Source: DATLYH01 sp035575035
GTDB taxonomy: Bacteria; Planctomycetota; Planctomycetia; Gemmatales; Gemmataceae
NCBI GenBank assembly: GCA_035575035.1
Contig: DATLYH010000251.1
Span: 1 to 7,856 of the forward strand
DNA: 7,856 nucleotides
Direction of reading: 5' to 3'
Under the pieces are notes generated by a model. It was given only the letters and a program-made list of their open reading frames with translations, had not been told where the DNA came from and searched no databases. The position numbers were made by a program, and so were the translations under genes. This document shows, piece after piece, positions 1-5,368 of the stretch. The number at the start of each line of letters is the position of its first letter. Position 1 is the first letter of the stretch.

Positions 1-1022
1 GTGTCCCAGGTGCCGGAAGCCGGGTGGTAGCTCAGGTCGATGGTCACGAACGCCGTCCCCGCCTCGACCAGCCGCCGGGCCAACAGCGCCTGCTGACACC
101 ACAGGTGCTTGCCGTAGCGTTGGCGCACCGTCTCCGGCTCACGCGACAGGTCGAACGCTTCCTGCGCCCGCCGGCCGACGAGCAGCTCGACCGCCTGCTG
201 GCCGTAGCGGTCCATCGCCTCGGCCTGGCCGGTATGGTCCAGCTCGCGGCGTAGGCCGTCGAACGCCCGGACCAACTCCTGCCGCTCCTGGATGCGTTCG
301 TAGGTCAGCCCCTGCGGCAGGCTGAAGAGGTTGGCCTGGGTCATCTGACCGGTGTCCTCGCCGATCACCGAATAAATGGGCAGCCGGGCCGCGTGGTTGC
401 CGGGGAAGGGATCATACTGCCGGCCCAGGTAGCCGCCAAAGGCGATGTGCGTGGGGGAGCGCATGAAGGCGACATAGGGAGGCATGGCCGGATGGTTCGG
501 CCCGCGGAACTTGGCCACCACCGAGCCGATGGCCGGGTACATCCGGGCGTTCGGGTTGGTACGCGGCTCGGCCTCCAGGTTGGCGGTCTGGAAGACGGTG
601 TTCGGCTCGTGGTTGCTGTGGCGGGCATCCACCGAGCGGATCAGGGTGAAGCGATCGAGCATGGCGGCCATCTTCGGCAAGTGCTCGCAGATGACGACGC
701 CGGGCAGCTTGGTGCGCGTGACGCCGAAGGGGCCGCGATTTTCGAGCGGACGGTCAGGCTTGGGGTCCCAGGTGTCGATGTGGCTGGGGCCGCCCGTCAT
801 CCAAAGGAGGATGACGCTCTTGTGACCCTTGATCGACCGGCCCGCGGCGGCCGCCTCGGCCCGGCTGCGGAGCAGGGCCGGCACGGTCAGCCCGGCGATG
901 CCCGCCAGACCCGCCTTGAGCATGTTGCGTCGGCTGAGGAGCACCAGCCCCTCGCGGTCAAGCGGGTTGAAATGGGTGAAAGCATGTTGATGCGTGTGTG
1001 CGAGTCGGTGGATGGCATGCAT
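1..1022 (-). CDS. DUF1501 family exported protein, N-terminal part
   Basis: I translated 340 codons from ATG 1020-1022 to the window edge without a stop; the gene continues past position 1. An unusual His-rich leader (His at 2, 5, 9, 11, 13, 17) precedes a twin-arginine motif, SRRNMLK (residues 30-36), and a hydrophobic stretch to about residue 51, so Tat export is likely. The family core begins with VILLWMTGGPSHIDTWDPKP (residues 70-89), a hallmark of DUF1501, which belongs to the alkaline phosphatase/sulfatase-like superfamily. A second conserved stretch, RSVDARHSNHEPN, lies further on. Family members are abundant in planctomycetes, usually next to DUF1549/DUF1553 cytochrome-like genes; any such partner would be outside this window. 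Their biochemical function is not established. An AAGGGG ribosome-binding site lies about 7 bases before the chosen ATG. The family assignment is firm; the substrate is unknown. Confidence 0.9.
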   Translation of the reverse strand, partial: MHAIHRLAHTHQHAFTHFNPLDREGLVLLSRRNMLKAGLAGIAGLTVPALLRSRAEAAAAGRSIKGHKSVILLWMTGGPSHIDTWDPKPDRPLENRGPFGVTRTKLPGVVICEHLPKMAAMLDRFTLIRSVDARHSNHEPNTVFQTANLEAEPRTNPNARMYPAIGSVVAKFRGPNHPAMPPYVAFMRSPTHIAFGGYLGRQYDPFPGNHAARLPIYSVIGEDTGQMTQANLFSLPQGLTYERIQERQELVRAFDGLRRELDHTGQAEAMDRYGQQAVELLVGRRAQEAFDLSREPETVRQRYGKHLWCQQALLARRLVEAGTAFVTIDLSYHPASGTWD

Positions 1023-1084
1023 GGTGGCGCCCCTTGCCTGCGTGCGAGGGCGAGAAACCGAGGGCCGGCCGGCCCCGGCTGTGT

Positions 1085-1113
1085 ACTCTACCGGCTTCCG
1101 CGCTCCCCTTCAA
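1085..1113 (-). promoter_or_regulatory. Candidate sigma70-type promoter of the DUF1501 gene
   Basis: On the minus strand, TTGAAG (1113-1108) and TAGAGT (1090-1085) are separated by exactly 17 bases. Each hexamer matches 4 of 6 consensus positions. The site would give a leader of roughly 55 bases before the start at 1022. A small inverted repeat (GCCTAC 1130-1135, GTAGGC 1143-1148) lies just upstream and could be an operator or chance. Prediction by eye only. Confidence 0.45.
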
Positions 1114-1761
1114 TTTCAAAAAGCAGTCGGCCTACGCCGTGAGTAGGCGTCTCGAAAGTGGGTGGATGATTGGTACACAAGCGGGCAGACGGATGCGTCC
1201 GAGGAAAATCCCCCCTTCGTCACGGAGGCCCCCTGTCTTCCCCCTCACCCCCGAACAAAAGGCCGAGCCCCAACCAACAGCTTCCGCCCGAACGCCACTG
1301 AGTGAGCCTGTTAGGCCGCATCCCCTGCCCGCGCGCCTACTTCTTGCGCTGGGGAGAAGACGGGGTACATGCCGTCTGCCAGGTGCGTGTGCTTTACCGG
1401 AGCGAGAAAGGGCAGTGGGACGCTTTCTGGAGCCGGCAATGCACGAGATCAGGCGTCCCATCAACTATTGCGACGCCTACCCTTTCCCCGCGGTCGATGC
1501 ACCCCCGACCCGCTTTTTGCTTGCGGGGGGACGGGGAACCGGGGTGGGATGCGGGCGGTTGGTCCCGGCTGCTGCCTCGAGGGAGCTAATCCCATGTCCT
1601 CGCCCGACTCCATACCCCTCTCCCCTGCTTACTCGCCGCGGCCGACCGGCTCTGTACTGGCCGCCGGGGACCGTCTGAAACCTTCGAAGAGCCCCGCCCT
1701 CACGGGCAGGGGTGACGCCCTAGTCACGGGGATCGACACCCCTTCGTGGGGGGACGCAGCG
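1114..1761. other. Long stretch without a convincing gene
   Basis: Open frames cross this stretch on both strands, but none shows a recognisable domain, a good ribosome-binding site or a plausible composition; their Arg/Pro/Gly-rich translations look like GC-rich noise. A short plus-strand translation around 1338-1440, including YFLRWGEDGVHAVC and VRVLYRSEKGQW, looks slightly protein-like and could be gene debris, but I cannot name it. CCCCTCACCCCC near 1241 resembles the start of the repeat at 4716-4771. The stretch runs directly into the kinase remnant, so it may include unrecognisable parts of the same dead gene. Confidence 0.5.
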
Positions 1762-2106
1762 ACGCAGACGGGGAGCGTGCTGGGCACGCTGGCGTGCATG
1801 CCGCCGGAGCAGACCGGGGGAGATTCGCAAGCTCGATGCCAGAAGCGACGTGGTTGACCTGGGGGCGATTTTGTATCAGATTCTGACCGGCCGGCCGCCC
1901 TATCGTGGCAAGGAGGCAACGCGGTACGGTTGCAGGCGGTGCGCTGGGAGAGGGCTGACGCCTTTGGCCAGCTGGATGCATCTAGGGCGGAGCCGGAGTT
2001 GATCGAGCTATGCAAGCGGTGTCTGGCCCGGGACCAGGCGGACCGGCCGGCGGACGGGCGGGCGGTGGCGGCGGAAGTGGCGGCGATCCGGCAAGCGGCG
2101 GTGAAG
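1762..2106 (+). pseudogene. Remnant of a planctomycete Ser/Thr protein kinase, frameshifted
   Basis: Three plus-strand pieces read in order as the C-terminal lobe of a bacterial Hanks-type kinase. First comes TQTGSVLGTLACMPPEQ (1762-1812), matching the activation segment and the APE-like P+1 motif usually seen as GTPAYMAPEQ. Second, in another frame, comes KLDARSDVVDLGAILYQILT and then GRPPYRG (1829-1909), matching subdomain IX with its conserved Asp and Gly. Third, back in the first frame, come LQAVRWERADAFGQLDA and ELIELCKRCLARDQADRP with PADGRAVAAEVAA (from about 1930), matching subdomain XI and the family's C-terminal helix. The first shift lies around the G-run at 1816-1820; the second, which restores the frame, lies around 1910-1925. 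The glycine-rich loop, catalytic Lys and HRD/DFG motifs are missing upstream, and no coiled-coil or WD40 part follows. It therefore cannot encode an active kinase. Sequencing error could explain the shifts but not the missing ends. Confidence 0.8.
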
Positions 2107-2193
2107 ACCGCAGGCCCTCCGCGACCTCGGCTGGGACCCGCCCGCCGGCGCCTATTAACGCCGCCTGCGCTGGGAACTCACCCGGTCCCCTTG

Positions 2194-2275
2194 ACCCGTC
2201 GCGGACGCGCCATCAACCCGTCGCTGACGCTTCGGGCTCGGAGGAACATCACCCGTCGCTGACGCTCCGGGCTCG
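2194..2275 (+). repeat. Short direct repeats, 25-base unit
   Basis: Two 25-base copies, 2216-2240 and 2251-2275, differ at one position and share the core ACCCGTCGCTGACGCT followed by CGGGCTCG. A third, shorter and diverged copy begins at 2194 (ACCCGTCGCGGACGC). Start-to-start spacings are 22 and 35 bases, so this is neither a regular tandem array nor a CRISPR. From memory, similar 'CGTCGCTGACGCTCCGGGCTCG' elements recur between genes in planctomycete genomes; I could not check this. The copies lie between the kinase remnant and the DUF1559 promoter. Confidence 0.75.
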
Positions 2276-2303
2276 TTGTACCTTACCCGCCGCCGGTTTT
2301 TCC

Positions 2304-2332
2304 TTGACACCCCGGTCGGGCGGGTCTAAAAG
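2304..2332 (+). promoter_or_regulatory. Sigma70-type promoter of the DUF1559-lipoprotein operon
   Basis: A perfect -35 hexamer TTGACA (2304-2309) is followed, after exactly 17 bases, by TAAAAG (2327-2332), which matches the -10 consensus at 4 of 6 positions. Transcription would start near 2340, giving a leader of about 75 bases before the ATG at 2415. It is the best promoter match I found in the window and separates the repeat-rich debris from the working operon. Confidence 0.6.
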
Positions 2333-2414
2333 GAGCGGTGGGACCTTTCTCTTCTCGCGGAGATCGTTCGCGGTTGTGGTTTTCCTCATTTCACCTGAGT
2401 GGAGGGTTAGAGCC

Positions 2415-3359
2415 ATGCGCCAAACGGCTACTCCTCGCCGGCGGTCCGGCTTCACGCTGATCGAGTTGCTGGTTGTTATTGCCATCATCGCCGTCCTGAT
2501 CGCGCTGCTGTTGCCGGCCGTCCAGAAGGTGCGCGAGGCCGCCAACAAGACGCAGTGCGCCAACAACCTCCGGCAGCTGGCCATCGCTGCCCACAACTTT
2601 CACAATGCCTACCAGCGGTTCCCCGTGGGGTTCCAGAACCGGAACAATCCGGCCGACCCGGGCCGTGAGACAAACCTGTTGGTGGAGCTGCTTCCTTACT
2701 TCGAGCAGGACAACTTGTATCGGCAGTGGAACTTCACGGACCACAACTGGAACTTCGATATTGTCCCGGGACAGCCGCCACGGCCCGGCACCCAGGCCAT
2801 CAAGATGCTGCTCTGTCCTTCCGACTACCTGATGAACCGCCCGGTTGATTCGTTTAGCAGCACCACGAGGCAATATGGCCTCACCAGCTATAAGGGCAAC
2901 GCCGGGACCCGCGCCTACCATAACAGTGTCCAGTCCAAGGATGGCGTCTTCCACGAGTACAGTGGCATCCGTTTTATGGATATCACCGACGGCACCAGCG
3001 AGACCTTGCTCTTCGGCGAGGCCTACCATCAAGACCTGGCTGGGGAGCAGACCACCACTCGTCAGCTATTCCTCTTTGCCTGGGCCTGGTGGGGCTTCCG
3101 AGCGCCCGGCGATGTGCTGCGCGGTACGCCGGTACCCATCAACTATCAGCTTCCTGCCAGCTACATCACCATGCCCGATGGCGCGGCAAAGGTGGAGCTA
3201 CAGCACCTGCGCATCAATGCCTTCGGCAGCAAGCACCCGGGCGGCGCGAACTTTGCTTTCGCCGACGGCTCGGTGCGCTTCCTGGCGGAGAGCATCCCGC
3301 TGATCACGCTCCAGGAGCTGAGCACTCGCGCCAGTGGCAATCCAGTCCCCAGCTACTGA
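2415..3359 (+). CDS. DUF1559 protein with type IV pilin-like N-terminus
   Basis: The product has 314 residues. After a short basic leader comes the prepilin motif SGFTLIELLVVIAIIAVLI (from residue 11). Cleavage is expected after Gly12, which leaves Phe as the first mature residue and Glu17 as the conserved Glu5. The hydrophobic helix runs to about residue 33 and is followed by AVQKVREAANKTQCANNLRQL. The C-terminal hallmark HPGGANFAFADGSVRF spans residues 274-289. This architecture is the planctomycete DUF1559 (SBP_bac_10) family, present in very many paralogues per genome. Members are thought to be membrane-anchored, pseudopilin-like surface proteins of unestablished function. The open frame extends further upstream, but ATG 2415 is chosen because GGAGGG (2401-2406) sits 8 bases before it and the prepilin motif must be N-terminal. 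The lipoprotein gene follows after 53 bases and is probably cotranscribed. Confidence 0.95.
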   Translation: MRQTATPRRRSGFTLIELLVVIAIIAVLIALLLPAVQKVREAANKTQCANNLRQLAIAAHNFHNAYQRFPVGFQNRNNPADPGRETNLLVELLPYFEQDNLYRQWNFTDHNWNFDIVPGQPPRPGTQAIKMLLCPSDYLMNRPVDSFSSTTRQYGLTSYKGNAGTRAYHNSVQSKDGVFHEYSGIRFMDITDGTSETLLFGEAYHQDLAGEQTTTRQLFLFAWAWWGFRAPGDVLRGTPVPINYQLPASYITMPDGAAKVELQHLRINAFGSKHPGGANFAFADGSVRFLAESIPLITLQELSTRASGNPVPSY

Positions 3360-3412
3360 GCCTTCCCCGGAGGAACCGGCACTCGGTTTGTATCCCAAGG
3401 GGGTTGAAGATT

Positions 3413-3862
3413 ATGGTCAACCGTGCCTGGCGAGTACTGACAGGCTTCGCTCTCCTGGGCGCTCTGACGGCGGCTGGTTGTGCCCGGGGCCCCGAATTCG
3501 CGGAGGTCGAAGGCACAGCCCGCCTCAACGGCAAGCCGTTGGCCAACGTCCGGGTGGAATTCATGCCTGACCCGGAACAGGGGACCGAGGGACCGACCTC
3601 CTCGGGGATAACCGATAAGGACGGTCGCTACAGGCTGTTTTATGCTGATCAGCGCCCCGGGGTGGTGGTCGGCAAGCACCGCGTGCTGATCCATGACCTG
3701 GCGCCGTATGAGAACCTGCCCCCCGGGCGGCTGCCGGACAGCTACAAGCTCAAGCCCCCGCGGGTGCCTGCCCGTTACTACGACTCCAGCAGCACGCCGT
3801 TGCGCAAAGAGGTCAAAGCCGGCGGCCCGCAGACCATCGACCTGGAAGTGACCACGCCGTAA
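3413..3862 (+). CDS. Small transthyretin-like lipoprotein
   Basis: The product has 149 residues. A signal peptide ends in the lipobox LTAAGC, with Cys23 the predicted lipidated residue, so the protein is membrane-anchored. The mature part is one beta-sandwich of the carboxypeptidase-regulatory/transthyretin-like type: VEGTARLNGKPLANVRVEF (residues 32-50), then GITDKDGRYRL (65-75), then GVVVGKHRVLI (83-93). A family-typical tail, PARYYDSSSTPLRKEV, leads to a final beta strand. Such proteins commonly follow DUF1559 genes in planctomycetes, suggesting a shared role at the cell envelope; binding partner and ligand are unknown. ATG 3413 is chosen because it starts the signal peptide and has AAGGGGG (3397-3403) about 9 bases upstream; a longer in-frame extension would bury the leader. 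No catalytic motif is visible. Confidence 0.9.
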   Translation: MVNRAWRVLTGFALLGALTAAGCARGPEFAEVEGTARLNGKPLANVRVEFMPDPEQGTEGPTSSGITDKDGRYRLFYADQRPGVVVGKHRVLIHDLAPYENLPPGRLPDSYKLKPPRVPARYYDSSSTPLRKEVKAGGPQTIDLEVTTP

Positions 3863-3890
3863 CGCCTCGGGCCCGGCGGCAAGAGGCGTT
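3861..3890. terminator. Hairpin between convergent genes
   Basis: AACGCCTC (3861-3868) and GAGGCGTT (3883-3890) form a perfect 8-base-pair stem around a 14-base GC-rich loop. The stem starts within the TAA stop of the lipoprotein gene (3860-3862) and its last base is the first base of the TCA that is the opposing gene's stop complement (3890-3892). Only 27 bases separate the two coding regions, so it could end transcription from both sides. There is no long T-run on either side, so it is not a textbook intrinsic terminator. Confidence 0.55.
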
Positions 3891-4693
3891 CACCAGCCGC
3901 TGACATGAAGCGGCGCCTCAAAGTGGGCGGTCTTCTGGGCGATACGGTCGGTGATGCTGACCCGGATCGTGAAGTCGCCCGGCCGATTTAACAGCAGCTG
4001 GGCGCGGTAGGTGACTGCAGTCACCTTCCGGACTACCTGGGCGTCGTCGTTCTTGACCTCGGCGGTGATCGGCCGGGGGAGCACCTCTTTGCCCGCGGCG
4101 TCAAGCACCTGGACACTCATGGCGGTGTCGATTTTCTCCTGGGTGCGGTCGATGCCGATGGCCCGCAGTCGGAAGTAGAGTAGCTGACCGACCACGCCGC
4201 GGCCCGGGGCCGGCAGCTTCCCCTCCGGGTCGTAGGAAAACTCCGGGGCGACCAGGACGAACTCGGACGGCTTGCAGGTGATCGTCCGCTGGAACGAGGC
4301 CTTCTCCGAAGACCGTTTATCAGTGATGGTGATGGTAAGGATATACTCGCCGGGGGTGGGTCGCTCTCCTAGGGCGAGGCGGGCGTTCGCCGGGAAAGAA
4401 TCGCCCCCCAGGCTCAGGTTGACCCGCAGCGGGTTCTCCTGGTGCAGCAAGACGTCTCCCTGGGCGTTGGTCAGCTTCATGGCGATGAGGGCGTCCACCC
4501 GGCCGTCGGCATCGAGCGTGGCCCCACGGACCGTGAAGCGGAAAAAGATCTCGTCGCTGGGATAGACGTCGAGCGATTTGCGTTCCGGCCCCAGCGCCCC
4601 GTAGGCAGCCTGGATGTCGAGGATTTCCAGCTTGGCCTGGGCTGCCGCCGTCGCCAGCAAGAGCGCCGCGGCCGCCAACCCGATGCGCGTCAT
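3890..4693 (-). CDS. Secreted protein with two duplicated beta-rich modules
   Basis: The product has 267 residues and belongs to no family I recognise. A signal peptide (residues 1-20, ending AQA before Lys21) indicates export; there is no lipobox and no other membrane segment. The mature protein consists of two similar modules, about residues 43-140 and 164-264. The first opens DEIFFRFTVRG and ends RPTPGEYILTITITDKRS; the second opens GQLLYFRLRAIGID and ends NRPGDFTIRVSITDRIAQK. Both contain a middle strand before a 'N/D-A-x-G-x-x-L' turn (LTNAQGDVL and VLDAAGKEVL). The strand pattern suggests Ig-like or related beta sandwiches, hence a binding or structural role; this is inference. AAGGGGAA lies about 7 bases before the ATG, supporting the start. 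It lies downstream of the NIPSNAP gene on the same strand, with an 82-base gap holding a repeat. Confidence 0.85.
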   Translation of the reverse strand: MTRIGLAAAALLLATAAAQAKLEILDIQAAYGALGPERKSLDVYPSDEIFFRFTVRGATLDADGRVDALIAMKLTNAQGDVLLHQENPLRVNLSLGGDSFPANARLALGERPTPGEYILTITITDKRSSEKASFQRTITCKPSEFVLVAPEFSYDPEGKLPAPGRGVVGQLLYFRLRAIGIDRTQEKIDTAMSVQVLDAAGKEVLPRPITAEVKNDDAQVVRKVTAVTYRAQLLLNRPGDFTIRVSITDRIAQKTAHFEAPLHVSGW

Positions 4694-4715
4694 GATGGAT
4701 TCCCCTTGAGTAATT

Positions 4716-4771
4716 CTCCCCTCACCCCCACCCCTCTCCCCCTCCAGGAAAGAGGGGAAGGAATGAGAGGG
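4716..4771. repeat. Hairpin-forming C-rich intergenic repeat
   Basis: A C-rich arm (CCCCTCACCCCCACCCCTCT, from 4718) is followed by a G-rich arm. The clearest stem pairs CCCCTCT (4731-4737) with AGAGGGG (4751-4757) across a 13-base loop; TGAGAGGG (4764-4771) partly complements the outer arm. It lies between the stop of the NIPSNAP gene and the start of the next minus-strand gene. It could therefore act as a terminator or stabilise the 3' end of the upstream message. Elements of the form CCCTCACCCC-ACCCCTCTCCC with a G-rich return arm are common, from memory, in planctomycetes and other high-GC bacteria. Partial matches occur near 1241 and at the window's end (7845-7856). Confidence 0.6.
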
Positions 4772-4775
4772 CAGT

Positions 4776-5210
4776 CTATCGGAGCGGCGAATAGTCGGTG
4801 GGGTTCAGGAAGACCGATTCCACCTTCTCGACAAGGACGCCATCCTTTTCGGAGGCGGCCTTGGCGGCCTTCCATTCTGGATCGTCGCGGAATGCCTTCC
4901 AGCTCTTTTCCGCCGCCTCGCGGCTGGGGAAGGCCAGGACATAGATCAGTTTCTGCTCTGCCTGCGTGGGGTCGGCCGGCACCCAGAAGCCGACCAGGGT
5001 CATGCCGTGCTTCTGCAACAGCCGGCAGGTGTGGTTGCGGAAGCGGGCGTGCAGCGCCTCCATCTTGCCAGGGGCAGCATGGTAGGTCCGCAGCTCGAAG
5101 ACACGCCGGTCCACTTTCTTATCTCCCTGATTGGCGCCGCCGGCAAAACCGGTCAACCCCGCTGCCGCCAACCCCAGGCCCAGGACGAGTGCTGTCAGTG
5201 ATCTTCTCAT
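4776..5210 (-). CDS. Exported NIPSNAP-family protein
   Basis: The product has 144 residues. Residues 1-26 form a signal peptide (MRRSL, then a Leu/Ala/Gly-rich core). One NIPSNAP domain (dimeric alpha/beta-barrel fold) covers about residues 36-142. It starts with VFELRTYHAAPGKMEAL, continues with HGMTLVGFWVP and LIYVLAFPSREAAEKSW, and ends with FLNPTDYSPL. NIPSNAP domains are small and often act as dimers; the bacterial function is unknown, and exported forms are frequent in planctomycetes. The ATG at 5210 is chosen over an in-frame start at 5267 because it has a strong AAGGAGG site 8 bases upstream and begins the signal peptide directly. It is the first gene of a possible minus-strand pair and is divergent from the DUF2325 gene. 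No catalytic residues can be assigned. Confidence 0.9.
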   Translation of the reverse strand: MRRSLTALVLGLGLAAAGLTGFAGGANQGDKKVDRRVFELRTYHAAPGKMEALHARFRNHTCRLLQKHGMTLVGFWVPADPTQAEQKLIYVLAFPSREAAEKSWKAFRDDPEWKAAKAASEKDGVLVEKVESVFLNPTDYSPLR

Positions 5211-5238
5211 GATTGTCCCTCCTTGCCAGCGTATTCCG

Positions 5239-5267
5239 ACGCTACTGCACAGCTGGCTTCGCGTCAA
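5239..5267 (-). promoter_or_regulatory. Possible promoter of the NIPSNAP gene
   Basis: On the minus strand, TTGACG (5267-5262; 5 of 6 consensus) is followed after 17 bases by TAGCGT (5244-5239; 3 of 6). It would start transcription about 20 bases before the ribosome-binding site. The -10 match is weak. If real, it also argues against the longer in-frame start at 5267. On the plus strand of the same gap only an AT-rich patch (5319-5327, TAATAGAAT) is visible as a possible -10 for the DUF2325 gene, with no good -35. Confidence 0.35.
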
Positions 5268-5368
5268 CCATTTCGCCGCGATGCGCGGCCGGCTGCGGAC
5301 GTTCGCATTCTCGCCCTGTAATAGAATAGCAACCAGGAACTACCTTGGTCGGCAATGAGGGACGGCTG

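Noticed and set aside
393..1142. Long plus-strand open frame of 249 codons
   Set aside because: It lies opposite the DUF1501 gene, whose translation carries clear family motifs. The plus-strand reading has no domain and is a GC-driven shadow.
998..1678. Plus-strand open frame of 226 codons in the gene-poor stretch
   Set aside because: The translation is Arg/Pro-rich without any motif, there is no good ribosome-binding site, and it overlaps the start of the DUF1501 gene.
1735..1757. CCCC-TTCGT-GGGG hairpin as a terminator
   Set aside because: The stem is only about four base pairs without extension, has no T-run, and sits just ahead of the kinase remnant rather than after a gene.
2194..2275. 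Possible CRISPR array
   Set aside because: There are only two good copies and one poor copy, spacings are irregular and too short for spacers, and there are no cas genes nearby.
2010..2414. N-terminal extension of the DUF1559 frame
   Set aside because: The extension reads through kinase debris, direct repeats and the promoter. The prepilin leader requires a start at 2415, which has a proper ribosome-binding site.
4442..5212. Plus-strand open frame of 256 codons
   Set aside because: It runs antisense through both the two-module secreted protein and the NIPSNAP gene and through the C-rich repeat; its Pro/Arg/Ser-rich composition is typical of a shadow frame.
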